Source: NBML01 sp029939535 (GTDB taxonomy: Bacteria; Desulfobacterota; Desulfobacteria; Desulfobacterales; Desulfobacteraceae). Taken from it: a DNA stretch of 16,926 nucleotides. The notes under the pieces are model-generated. The model was given only the letters and a program-made list of their open reading frames with translations, searched no databases and was not told the origin of the DNA. Numbering within the stretch: position 1 is the first letter of the stretch; each line of letters begins with the position of its first letter. The DNA is taken from NCBI GenBank assembly GCA_029939535.1, contig JAOZST010000073.1:1-16926 (forward strand). The letters are read 5' to 3'. Both the position numbers and the translations under genes were made by a program. Shown here piece after piece: positions 6,767 to 14,250 of the stretch.

Positions 6767-7618
6767 ATGGAACCTAATAATACAAATGAATTCAATAGCG
6801 CAAAAAAATATGTTCTGGACAATGAACTGGCTTCAATTGTCAATATATCCATGAAACTGGAAATGCCTCTACTGCTCAAGGGCGAGCCCGGTACAGGCAA
6901 AACCATGCTGGCCCATGCCATTGCAGAGACCCTTGCCATGCCCCTGATCATTTTAAATGTCAAATCCAGCATGAAACTTGTGGAAGCCCTTTACCAGTAT
7001 GATACCCTGACCCGGTTGAACGATTCAAGATTTGGCGATTCTTCAAGGGATGTGAGCAATATTGACGACTATATTAAAATGGGGAAAATTGGACAGGCCT
7101 TTTGTGCTGACCAGAGAACCGTATTGCTGATTGATGAGATTGATAAGGCAGATACAGACTTTCAGGATGATATGCTGGATGTCCTGGATCAGATGCAGTT
7201 TGATATTATTGAAACCGACAAGACCGTCAAAGCAGTACACAGACCTGTGATCATTATTACCTCCAATGCCAAAAAAGATTTGTCCGATCCTTTTCTGGGC
7301 AGGTGTAATTTCCACCACATTGCCTTTCCTGATCCTAAAATGATGCGCAAAATTATCAGGGTCCATTTTGAAAATATTGATGAAAAACTTGCAGAAAATG
7401 CCATTAACTCCTTTTACAGCCTCAGGGAAATCGATGCCATTGAAAAAAAACCGGCCACAAGGGAATTAATCAATTGGATCAGGGCATTGAATGCTGATCC
7501 GGATTTCAGGGCCAAAGATCTTATCAAGGGTAAAATGCCCTTTCTGGGCGTTCTGTTTAAAAAAAGCCCGGATTATGAACGTGCCCAGAACCTGACATCC
7601 AGAAGAAAATTATTTTAA
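6767..7618 (+). CDS. MoxR-family AAA+ ATPase
   Basis: This is a 283-residue AAA+ ATPase of the MoxR / CbbQ-NorQ kind. The Walker A GEPGTGKT is at 39-46, the Walker B LLIDEID at 120-126, the sensor-1 ITSN at 164-167, and an arginine-finger region DPFLGRCNFHH follows at 174-184. Family members work as chaperone-like remodelling rings, usually with a VWA-domain protein encoded next door, as here. The target complex is not revealed by this window. An in-frame ATG at 6752 would add five residues. I prefer 6767 because GGAG at 6754-6757 sits 9 bases before it and would overlap the earlier start. The VWA gene begins 13 bases after the stop, so the pair is almost certainly co-transcribed. Confidence 0.9.
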   Translation: MEPNNTNEFNSAKKYVLDNELASIVNISMKLEMPLLLKGEPGTGKTMLAHAIAETLAMPLIILNVKSSMKLVEALYQYDTLTRLNDSRFGDSSRDVSNIDDYIKMGKIGQAFCADQRTVLLIDEIDKADTDFQDDMLDVLDQMQFDIIETDKTVKAVHRPVIIITSNAKKDLSDPFLGRCNFHHIAFPDPKMMRKIIRVHFENIDEKLAENAINSFYSLREIDAIEKKPATRELINWIRALNADPDFRAKDLIKGKMPFLGVLFKKSPDYERAQNLTSRRKLF

Positions 7619-7631
7619 TGGGCGGTGATCC

Positions 7632-8825
7632 ATGTTTTTAAAGTTTTTTTATACGCTTAAAGAGGTTGGTATCCCTGTTTCCCCAACCTCCTTCCTGACA
7701 TTGCAGAAAGCATTGAACCAGGGGATTATCAATAGTCTGGATGAATTTTATACCTGTGCCAGGTCCATCCTTGTTAAGAGTGAAAAATATTTTGATCTCT
7801 ATGACCAGGTATTTGTCCATCATTTTGAAGGGGTTCCCCTGCCTGAAGATCACGGGTTTGAGATTGATGAGATTGCCAGGGGCATGCTGGATGAATGGCT
7901 TAAAAATCCCAAACAGGTGGCTGATGCCCTGGGTATGGATGAAGAAAAACTCAAGAAGATGTCTCCGGAAGAGTTGATTGAATATTTTAAGAAGCGTCTA
8001 AAGGACCAGGACGGACGTCATGATGGAGGAGGAAAATGGATAGGAACAGGGGGATATTCTCCTGTGGGCCATTCAGGATACCACCCCGGCGGTATGCGGG
8101 TGGGTGGTGAGTCCAGGAATAAATCAGCGGTCAAGGTTGCCAATGAACGGCGGTACAAGGATTATTCCACAAAGGGACCCCTTACCCAGGCAAGGATAGG
8201 GGAGGCCTTAAAGCGGCTGCGAAACTTGATTCCTGCAGGTCCCAGGGATATGATCAATATTGATGAAACAATTTATGAGACCATGCGTAATGCAGGTGAG
8301 ATCGAGCTGGTCTTTGACCGGGCACTGAAGGACAGACTCAAGGTTATCCTTGCCATTGACAATGGTGGATGGTCCATGGACCCATATATCCGGGTGGTTC
8401 AGACTCTGTTTGACTATGCCAGGTCCCAGTTTAAAGAAGTAAAGACCTATTTTTTCCACAATACCATTTATGATTGTCTATGGGAAGATACGTCCAGGTA
8501 TAAAAAACCAAAAAATATTATGGAATTTTCCCGAATTGATCCTGATACAAGGCTGATTATTTTGGGAGATGCCAGCATGGCACCCTATGAACTCATGGCC
8601 AGTGACGGTTCCATTCATATTTCAGAAAGAAGCGGCAGACCCAGCATTGAACAATTAAAATTTCTGGCTGATACATTTTCCCATGCAGTATGGCTTAACC
8701 CTGTTCAGGAACCCATGTGGGGATACACCCATACCATCATGGCCATATCCAAGATTTTTCCCATGTTTGAGCTTTCCCTGGACGGCCTTGAAAAGGCCGT
8801 GGAAAAACTGATGGCCAAAAATTAA
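7632..8825 (+). CDS. VWA-like (CoxE-type) protein paired with the MoxR ATPase
   Basis: This is a 397-residue cytoplasmic protein with no signal peptide or membrane segment. The N-terminal helical part (1-125) includes MFLKFFYTLKEVGIPVSPTSFL, typical of MoxR-linked VWA proteins. A glycine-rich linker follows at 132-159, with the GTGGYSPVGHSGYHPGG pattern. The C-terminal half is a von Willebrand A-like fold beginning LKVILAIDNGGWSMD at 236-250, continuing with FHNTIYD and LIILGDASMAPYEL. The metal-site loop does not read DxSxS; it is DNGGWS, so MIDAS-type metal binding may be altered. Known partners act as adaptors that target the ATPase to a client. The client here is unknown. The gene ends 4 bases from the convergent tatD. 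Confidence 0.85.
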   Translation: MFLKFFYTLKEVGIPVSPTSFLTLQKALNQGIINSLDEFYTCARSILVKSEKYFDLYDQVFVHHFEGVPLPEDHGFEIDEIARGMLDEWLKNPKQVADALGMDEEKLKKMSPEELIEYFKKRLKDQDGRHDGGGKWIGTGGYSPVGHSGYHPGGMRVGGESRNKSAVKVANERRYKDYSTKGPLTQARIGEALKRLRNLIPAGPRDMINIDETIYETMRNAGEIELVFDRALKDRLKVILAIDNGGWSMDPYIRVVQTLFDYARSQFKEVKTYFFHNTIYDCLWEDTSRYKKPKNIMEFSRIDPDTRLIILGDASMAPYELMASDGSIHISERSGRPSIEQLKFLADTFSHAVWLNPVQEPMWGYTHTIMAISKIFPMFELSLDGLEKAVEKLMAKN

Positions 8826-8829
8826 AATC

Positions 8830-9630
8830 CTAGCTGGTAAAATCGGTCTGGCTGAATTGATAAAACTCCACGGTATTATTAAAAATAGTATGGGATAATT
8901 CATCTGGGGCTGAATTTTTTATTTCAGCCAGTTTCAGCAGGACAGATTTTACAAATGCCGGTTCGTTTCTACGAAATTTATTTTTCTGGGGGGCCGGGGT
9001 TAAATAGGGGGCATCAGTTTCAATGAGTATTCTGTCCTCGGGAATCAAAGGGGCAATGCTTCGCAGGTATTCCCCTCTTTTTTTAAGGGTCAGGATACCG
9101 GTGATTCCAATATGATATCCCAGGTCCAGGTATTTAAACATCTCTTCCCTGGTTCCTGAAAAGCAATGAACCACTCCTTTTCTTGTTTCTGGACCCGAGG
9201 ATTTTAAAATTTCATAAAACCTGCCCCTGGAATCCCGTTCATGGAAAATCATGGGCAGGTTTAGATGGCCTGCCATGCCAAGCTGATTTTCAAAACATTT
9301 TTCCTGGTCTTTTTGCGGGGAAAACATCCGGTTAAAATCAAGGCCTGTTTCACCCCAGGCTTTAACGCAGTTATTCTCCTCTGCAAGCTTTTGTAAGGTT
9401 TCCAGGGTGTCCCTGGAACAATGGGCAGCATCATGGGGATGGATTCCCACGGAAGTGATTATATGTTTATGACCGGCAGCAATCCCAATGGCTTTCAAGG
9501 AGGTTGGAACATCAACCCCCACGATCATTATTCCCCTGACCTTTTCCTGCCAGGTCCTTTCCAGTACCTCTGAAATATCATCTTCATAGGCCTTGTCATC
9601 AATATGACAATGGGAATCAAATAAAATCAT
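8830..9630 (-). CDS. tatD: TatD-family metal-dependent hydrolase / deoxyribonuclease
   Basis: This 266-residue TIM-barrel amidohydrolase-superfamily protein belongs to a family linked to DNase activity and DNA repair. All metal ligands are present: His7 and His9 in FDSHCHID, Glu94 in GETGLDF, His130 in IFHERDSRGRF, His155 in GVVHCFSG, and Asp206 in ETDAPYLTP. I chose the ATG at 9630 because MILFDSHCHIDD is the usual family N-terminus and AAGGA lies 10 bases upstream (9641-9645). An in-frame GTG at 9759 would add 43 residues made largely from a 15-bp repeat, which looks non-native to the fold. Length without that extension is typical (about 260). It is convergent with the VWA gene, with no terminator visible in the 4-base gap. 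Confidence 0.95.
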   Translation of the reverse strand: MILFDSHCHIDDKAYEDDISEVLERTWQEKVRGIMIVGVDVPTSLKAIGIAAGHKHIITSVGIHPHDAAHCSRDTLETLQKLAEENNCVKAWGETGLDFNRMFSPQKDQEKCFENQLGMAGHLNLPMIFHERDSRGRFYEILKSSGPETRKGVVHCFSGTREEMFKYLDLGYHIGITGILTLKKRGEYLRSIAPLIPEDRILIETDAPYLTPAPQKNKFRRNEPAFVKSVLLKLAEIKNSAPDELSHTIFNNTVEFYQFSQTDFTS

Positions 9631-9675
9631 GGACAAAAAATCCTTTATTATTAATCTGGAAGAGTATTGTTTTTT

Positions 9676-9720
9676 TAAATGGGTCCGTTTTAAATCAAGC
9701 CGTTTAAAATCGGTCCGCTT
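9676..9720 (-). repeat. Three-copy 15-bp tandem repeat in the tatD leader
   Basis: On the minus strand the units are AAGCGGACCGATTTT, AAACGGCTTGATTTA and AAACGGACCCATTTA, back to back. They lie 46-90 bases upstream of the tatD ATG. The repeat is in frame with tatD and would read KRTDF-KRLDL-KRTHL if the upstream GTG were used. It could instead be a set of binding sites. Confidence 0.8.
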
Positions 9721-9746
9721 ATGCTGTCCTTCCCTGTTTAAATAAA

Positions 9747-9800
9747 TCAAAGCCCTCACTGATTGGAAGAAGCCGGTTTACGGTTACAGTGAAGGCTTGA
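9747..9800. repeat. Imperfect inverted repeat between tatD and ftsE
   Basis: TCAAAGCCCTCACTG (9747-9761) and CAGTGAAGGCTTGA (9787-9800) pair along nearly their whole length, with one bulge and one mismatch and a 25-base loop. It sits in the divergent promoter region. No T-tract follows closely on either strand, so a terminator role is unlikely. Confidence 0.5.
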
Positions 9801-9828
9801 TGTAAGGAAAACTGTTTTTCAGCACTCC

Positions 9829-9857
9829 TTGACACAGGCAGTTTATATCAGTAAATT
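9829..9857 (+). promoter_or_regulatory. Candidate sigma-70-type promoter of the ftsE operon
   Basis: TTGACA (9829-9834) is followed, after exactly 17 bases, by TAAATT (9852-9857). The -35 is perfect and the -10 matches four of six positions. Transcription would start near 9864, about 48 bases before the ftsE ATG. No other good promoter was seen in the ftsE-deacetylase run. Confidence 0.6.
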
Positions 9858-9911
9858 CAGTCTCAGTCAATTATGGATCAGGACCAGGCTATAGATTAAA
9901 ATAGATCAAAT

Positions 9912-10607
9912 ATGAATGCAGATGATGATAAAAATACAATTATAAGACTGTTTAATGTCAGTAAGCGCTATGGAAGCAAACTGGCATTGAACGATGTCAC
10001 CCTGGATATCAAACAAGGGGAGTTTATCTTTGTTTCCGGCCCGTCCGGTGCAGGGAAATCAACCCTCTTAAAAGTGCTTTACCTTGCTGAAAAAGTATCT
10101 GAAGGTCAGATTCTCATTGACGGAATGAATCTGGCCAGAATTTCATCGGGTAAGCTGCCGTTTTTAAGGCGGAGGTTTGGCATGATTTTTCAGGATTTTA
10201 AGCTGATCCCCAATAGGACAGTGTTTGAGAATGTGGCATTGGTGCTGGAGGCTGCCGGTGAAAAGTCCGGCTATATCCGGAAAAAAGTCATGCATGTTCT
10301 CCGGACAACGGGAATGGAACAAAAGGCCAAGTCCCTGCCCCTTACCCTTTCAGGCGGAGAGCAGCAGAGGGTGGCCGTTGCCAGGGCAGTGGTGGGGGAA
10401 CCTTCCATTATCCTGGCTGATGAACCCATGGGCAGCCTGGATGAAAAGGCTGCCCAGGCAATACTGGATTTTTTGATAGGATACCATAAAAAAGGAGCTA
10501 CCATCCTTATGGCAAGCCATAATCTCCATCTTTTGGAAAGTACCATCAGGGGGAGAAATATTGCCCTGGAAGATGGAAAACTGAAAACAATTTCTACCAT
10601 GCTGTAA
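9912..10607 (+). CDS. ftsE: Cell division ABC transporter ATP-binding protein FtsE
   Basis: This 231-residue ATPase partners with FtsX at the division septum to drive activation of peptidoglycan hydrolases. Walker A GPSGAGKST is at 43-51, the Q-loop FQDFKLIPNRTVFENV at 93-108, the signature LSGGEQQR at 146-153, Walker B IILADEP at 166-172 with Glu171, the D-loop SLD at 175-177 and the H-loop His203. The FQDFKLxxxRTVxENVA segment is characteristic of FtsE rather than other ABC ATPases. The usual ADEPTGNLD reads ADEPMGSLD here. It is the first gene of the ftsE-ftsX-envC-ctpA-deacetylase run. The ATG lacks a strong Shine-Dalgarno. Confidence 0.95.
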   Translation: MNADDDKNTIIRLFNVSKRYGSKLALNDVTLDIKQGEFIFVSGPSGAGKSTLLKVLYLAEKVSEGQILIDGMNLARISSGKLPFLRRRFGMIFQDFKLIPNRTVFENVALVLEAAGEKSGYIRKKVMHVLRTTGMEQKAKSLPLTLSGGEQQRVAVARAVVGEPSIILADEPMGSLDEKAAQAILDFLIGYHKKGATILMASHNLHLLESTIRGRNIALEDGKLKTISTML

Positions 10608-10626
10608 TGAAGATGAAAAGTAGGCT

Positions 10627-11514
10627 ATGACCCGTTTTGTGAAAAAAGCCCTGGCTGATATACGATCCAACCGATTTTTGAATTTTATTACTATAATTAC
10701 CATCTCCCTATCAATACTTCTTGTCTCGGTTTTCATGCTTTTTTTTGAAAATGCCAGCCGGGTCATTGAAGCCTGGAACCAAGGGGGAAGAGCCATGATC
10801 TATCTGGAAAAAGAATTTTCCATGGACATGCTCCCCTCCCTTAAAGAAAAAATTACCAGCCTGGGTGAAATTAATGAACTGGCTTTTATTCCCAAATCCC
10901 AAGCAATGTCGCAATTGAAGAAAGAGATGTCTGACAGGACGGAATTTTTCAAAACCCTGAAGACAAACCCTTTGCCAGATGCCATTGAGATCCAGATGAA
11001 ATCCCATGATAGTTTCGAAGAAGTACAGACTTTTGCCAGGAAGATTGAAACCCTTGATCTGGTAGAGAATGTGGAGTATGGCCAGGGATGGCTGGGCAAG
11101 TTTTTAAATATTTTTAAATTGTTTAAAATGACCGGATATGCCATGTGCAGCCTTTTTTTATTGATTGCATTGTTTATTACTGCCAATACAGTGAGGCTGG
11201 CTTTTTATTCCAGAAGGCTTGAGGTGGAGATGATGCGGCTGGTGGGGGCCACTGAGGCCTTTATCAAGGCTCCTTTCTACGTGGAAGGACTTTTTCAGGG
11301 TTTTTTGGGCGGATTACTGGGCCTTGGTATTCTTTTAGGCGGGTACCTCGCCTTATCATCGGGTATTACAGAAAATCTTGCTGATTATATTTATATTGAT
11401 ATGCGGTTTCTTTCTATAAAATCAATATTGATTGTTATATTCAGCAGTACATTTTTAGGTTGGTTTGGATGTTATCTGTCTTTAAAACAAATTTTAAAAC
11501 AAATTTTAAAATAG
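10627..11514 (+). CDS. ftsX: Cell division protein FtsX (permease-like subunit)
   Basis: This 295-residue inner-membrane protein has one N-terminal membrane helix (about 22-42), a large periplasmic domain (about 43-170) and three further helices (about 172-195, 222-248, 262-286). This four-helix topology is that of FtsX, which couples FtsE ATP hydrolysis to EnvC-type activators outside the membrane. The segment RLEVEMMRLVGATEAFIKAPFYVEG is the FtsX/MacB-type conserved region. The gene starts 19 bases after the ftsE stop. The C-terminal tail reads KQILKQILK, coded by a 12-bp tandem repeat that is shared in another frame with the next gene. ftsX overlaps envC by 46 bases. Confidence 0.94.
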   Translation: MTRFVKKALADIRSNRFLNFITIITISLSILLVSVFMLFFENASRVIEAWNQGGRAMIYLEKEFSMDMLPSLKEKITSLGEINELAFIPKSQAMSQLKKEMSDRTEFFKTLKTNPLPDAIEIQMKSHDSFEEVQTFARKIETLDLVENVEYGQGWLGKFLNIFKLFKMTGYAMCSLFLLIALFITANTVRLAFYSRRLEVEMMRLVGATEAFIKAPFYVEGLFQGFLGGLLGLGILLGGYLALSSGITENLADYIYIDMRFLSIKSILIVIFSSTFLGWFGCYLSLKQILKQILK

Positions 11515-12878
11515 GTCTTTTCCCCTTTTTGGTTTGCATTGTTTTGCTTGCCATGGATATTTCCCATGCAAGGGAAAGGGTTTTGTTTAAAGGCATTGTT
11601 AATTCTTATAAACTTAACATAAGGGAGAAGCCCTCCCAGGCAGCCAATGTGGTTATTGTGGTTGAAAAAGGGGATGAAATAAATGTCCTGGAAAAAAAAG
11701 GCGGTATTGGCAGCTGGCTTACCGTGGAGTTTCAAGGAAAAAATGGTTATATACGGAATCGCCCAAAATATATTATCCTGAAGCAGGTGAAAGAAGATTT
11801 TAAAAAAAAAGTTCTCCAGGAAAAAAATGCTACAAGGGGAAAAATTGTTTCCGAGGAAAAAAAAGTAGCGGCTTTTTCCAGAAAAGAGATGGAGTTTATT
11901 GAAGGTTTAAATTCAATCGATTATGCATTGAACCAGGCCAGAGTAAAATCAGACCTCCTGTCCACTGAAACCATGGAATTAGCAGCAAACATCAAAAAGA
12001 TTCGTGAATCAAGGAAAATTTTAACATCCCATATGGAAGATAGAAAGGTTTATGCCGGCCAGCGCCTCAACGCCTTGTACAGGATGCGTATGATAGGCCG
12101 AATGGATATGGCAGGACTTCCATCTTCAGTATTTGATTTCTTTTTAAAGCAGAACTCAATGAAGCTGGTGATTCAGTCTGATATGGAGGTTCTTGAAGCC
12201 CAGGCTAAAGATCTTAAGGAGTTGCAAAGCCTGGAAAAGGAACTTAATCAGCAGGTTGCAGCAAAAATAGAACTGGAAACAGAGCTCAAGCTTCAGATTC
12301 GAATCAAGGAAAAGGAAACATTAAAAAAGGAAACGATTTTACAGGAGATTCGAAGAAAAAGGAGGTTGTCCCAGGCAACCCTGGAGTCTTTGAAAAAATC
12401 AGCCCTTGACCTTGATAAAAAACTCAGCCTTTTGGGAAAAGAAATCCTGGAACCTATTGATGAATCATCCTTTGCTCTTCAGAAAGGACGTCTGTCCATT
12501 CCCGTTAAAGGGAGGATTGAATCAAAGTTTGGCACTGCAGGAAACAAGGCTCACAAATCCTTCACTTTTAAAGGCGGAATTGATATAAAGGTGGAAAGGG
12601 GAGAACCTGTCAGATCTGTTTTCCAGGGCGAAGTTATTTTTGCTCAATGGCTGAAGGGGTATGGAAATCTCATAATTGTGAATCATGGCGATCATTATTA
12701 TACTTTGTATGCCCATGTGGAAGAAATTTTTAAAAAAAAGGGAGAGACCGTTGATACCGGGGAAGTGATTGCCACAGCCGGAGATACGGGGTCCATCAAG
12801 GGGGTCTGCCTCTATTTTGAAGTCAGGCACCATGGAAAGCCTGTCAACCCCATGAAATGGTTAAAAAAAGGAGCATAA
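11469..12878 (+). CDS. envC: EnvC-like murein hydrolase activator with SH3 domain
   Basis: This 469-residue exported protein is the expected partner of FtsEX. A signal peptide has a basic N-region (FKTNFKTNFK), a hydrophobic core and a likely cut after DISHA. A bacterial SH3 domain (about 38-100) includes LNIREKPS, SWLTVEF and GYIRNRPKYI. A long charged coiled coil runs from about 105 to 330, and a LytM/M23 domain fills about 345-469. The LytM domain is degenerate: the first zinc His is absent (FKGGIDI), and the final HxH motif reads CLYFEVRHHG, very like the SLYFEIR of E. coli EnvC. It is therefore probably an amidase activator, not a peptidase. E. coli EnvC lacks the SH3 part. The ATG at 11469 is preferred to TTG at 11460; it lies inside ftsX. 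Confidence 0.88.
   Translation: MLSVFKTNFKTNFKIGLFPFLVCIVLLAMDISHARERVLFKGIVNSYKLNIREKPSQAANVVIVVEKGDEINVLEKKGGIGSWLTVEFQGKNGYIRNRPKYIILKQVKEDFKKKVLQEKNATRGKIVSEEKKVAAFSRKEMEFIEGLNSIDYALNQARVKSDLLSTETMELAANIKKIRESRKILTSHMEDRKVYAGQRLNALYRMRMIGRMDMAGLPSSVFDFFLKQNSMKLVIQSDMEVLEAQAKDLKELQSLEKELNQQVAAKIELETELKLQIRIKEKETLKKETILQEIRRKRRLSQATLESLKKSALDLDKKLSLLGKEILEPIDESSFALQKGRLSIPVKGRIESKFGTAGNKAHKSFTFKGGIDIKVERGEPVRSVFQGEVIFAQWLKGYGNLIIVNHGDHYYTLYAHVEEIFKKKGETVDTGEVIATAGDTGSIKGVCLYFEVRHHGKPVNPMKWLKKGA
11481..11512 (+). repeat. 12-bp tandem repeat inside the ftsX/envC overlap
   Basis: TTTAAAACAAAT occurs at 11481-11492 and again at 11493-11504, followed by a partial third copy, TTTAAAAT. It codes KQIL-KQIL-K at the end of FtsX and FKTN-FKTN-FK in the signal-peptide N-region of the EnvC-like protein. 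The unit is a multiple of three, so copy-number change keeps both frames. Confidence 0.9.
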
Positions 12879-12882
12879 AAAT

Positions 12883-14250
12883 ATGAAATATCAATTTTCC
12901 AGATCCTCCAGGCGCAGGGTGTCTGTAACCGTTGTAGCACTGGTTCTCATTTGGATGACAGGATGCTTGACCCTGGTTTGGGCTGAAGAAGAAAATACCT
13001 ATAAATCCTTGAAGCTTTTTGCAGATGTACTGGAGGAGATAGAAAAAAATTATGTGGATGAGGTGGATTCCCAGGAATTGATTCATAATGCCATCAAGGG
13101 GATGGTGGGAAATCTGGACCCTCATTCAAGCTTTATGCCTCCCGAGGCCTTTGATGATCTTCAGGATGATACAAAGGGCGAATTTTCAGGCATAGGTATA
13201 GTGATAACCATGAAAGAGGGTATACTCACTGTGGTCTCGCCCATTGAAGGCACCCCTGCCTATAACGCTGGTATCCATGCAGGTGATATTATCATCAAAA
13301 TAGATGATCAGTCCACAAAGGATATGGCCCTGTGGGAAGCGGTGAGCAAGATGCGGGGTCCCAGGTACAAAGAGGTTTTGATCACCATTGTCCGGGAAGG
13401 TGAGGCTTCCAGCATGGAATTTGTTCTGAAACGTGATCTTATACCCATGTCCAGCGTGAGGTCTTCTGTTCTGCAACCTGGTTATGGGTACCTCAGGGTC
13501 ACAAATTTCAGGATGAATACCCTGGAGGACATGGAAAAACATCTTACAAAGCTTGAAGGGGAAAAACAGGGACTTAAAGGACTTATCATTGATTTGCGGG
13601 ATAATCCCGGCGGACTCCTGGAGCAGGCCGTTAAAATTTCTGATTTGTTTCTGGAGCAGGGTACTATTGTCTCCATCAAGGGCAGGCTGGAAAAAAATAC
13701 CCAGATATTCAATGCATACCCCAACAAAAAAAGCAGAGATTATCCCATTGTTGTACTGATCAACGGAGGGTCTGCATCTGCATCTGAGATTGTGGCAGGG
13801 GCACTCCAGGACCATTCCAGGGCTCTTATTCTTGGTACTGCCTCTTTTGGAAAAGGATCTGTCCAGACGGTACACCCCCTTAAAGAAGGATTTGGCATCA
13901 AGTATACCATTGCCCGATATTATACTCCCAATGGCCGTTCTATACAGGCCAGGGGCATTCAGCCGGATATTGAAGTGGCCCATGAGATCATCAAGAAAAA
14001 GAAAAAAAAGCCTTCTGTCTTTGACAGGATGATGAAGGAAAAGGACTTGAAAAATAGTTTAAAGCCTGAAAAAAGGAACACTGACAAATCTGAAGGGGAA
14101 AATCCTGACACTGAAAAATCTGATGAAAAAAAACCAAAAAAAACCAATCAGATTATAGAAGTTGAGAAGCTTCAGCAGGATTCCCAGGTTAAAAGAGCCT
14201 TTGATATTCTGGTAAGTTATGGAGTCTTCAGTAAATTAAATGGCAACTAG
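12883..14250 (+). CDS. ctpA: S41 carboxy-terminal processing protease (CtpA/Prc type)
   Basis: This is a 455-residue periplasmic serine protease with a Ser-Lys dyad. The signal peptide has the core VVALVLIWMTGCLTLVWA and a likely cut before EEEN; MTGC is a poor lipobox. The N-terminal part carries MVGNLDPHSSFM (74-85). A PDZ domain spans about 95-185, with GEFSGIGIVI and AYNAGIHAGDIIIKID. The S41 core has LRDNPGGLL (238-246), the nucleophile Ser299 in GGSASASEI and the general base Lys324 in SFGKGSVQ. A Lys/Glu-rich low-complexity stretch (about 365-425) precedes a conserved-looking C-terminal helix. Family members process periplasmic and cell-wall proteins. In some bacteria they degrade murein hydrolases, which suits this neighbourhood. 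AAGGAG in the last codons of envC provides the ribosome site. Confidence 0.95.
   Translation: MKYQFSRSSRRRVSVTVVALVLIWMTGCLTLVWAEEENTYKSLKLFADVLEEIEKNYVDEVDSQELIHNAIKGMVGNLDPHSSFMPPEAFDDLQDDTKGEFSGIGIVITMKEGILTVVSPIEGTPAYNAGIHAGDIIIKIDDQSTKDMALWEAVSKMRGPRYKEVLITIVREGEASSMEFVLKRDLIPMSSVRSSVLQPGYGYLRVTNFRMNTLEDMEKHLTKLEGEKQGLKGLIIDLRDNPGGLLEQAVKISDLFLEQGTIVSIKGRLEKNTQIFNAYPNKKSRDYPIVVLINGGSASASEIVAGALQDHSRALILGTASFGKGSVQTVHPLKEGFGIKYTIARYYTPNGRSIQARGIQPDIEVAHEIIKKKKKKPSVFDRMMKEKDLKNSLKPEKRNTDKSEGENPDTEKSDEKKPKKTNQIIEVEKLQQDSQVKRAFDILVSYGVFSKLNGN

Noticed and set aside
9676..9720. CRISPR-like repeat array
   Set aside because: The 15-bp units are contiguous with no spacers and no cas genes are near.
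9631..9759. 43-residue N-terminal extension of TatD from a GTG
   Set aside because: The extension is made of a tandem repeat, and the ATG at 9630 has a Shine-Dalgarno and gives the normal family N-terminus. I keep the repeat as a finding but not as coding sequence.
11460..11468. TTG start for the EnvC-like protein
   Set aside because: The ATG three codons later gives a more usual signal peptide start. Neither has a strong Shine-Dalgarno, so the earlier TTG is not excluded but is less likely.
13186..13983. 265-codon minus-strand open frame antisense to ctpA
   Set aside because: The opposite strand encodes an intact S41 protease with all catalytic motifs. The antisense product has no recognisable features.
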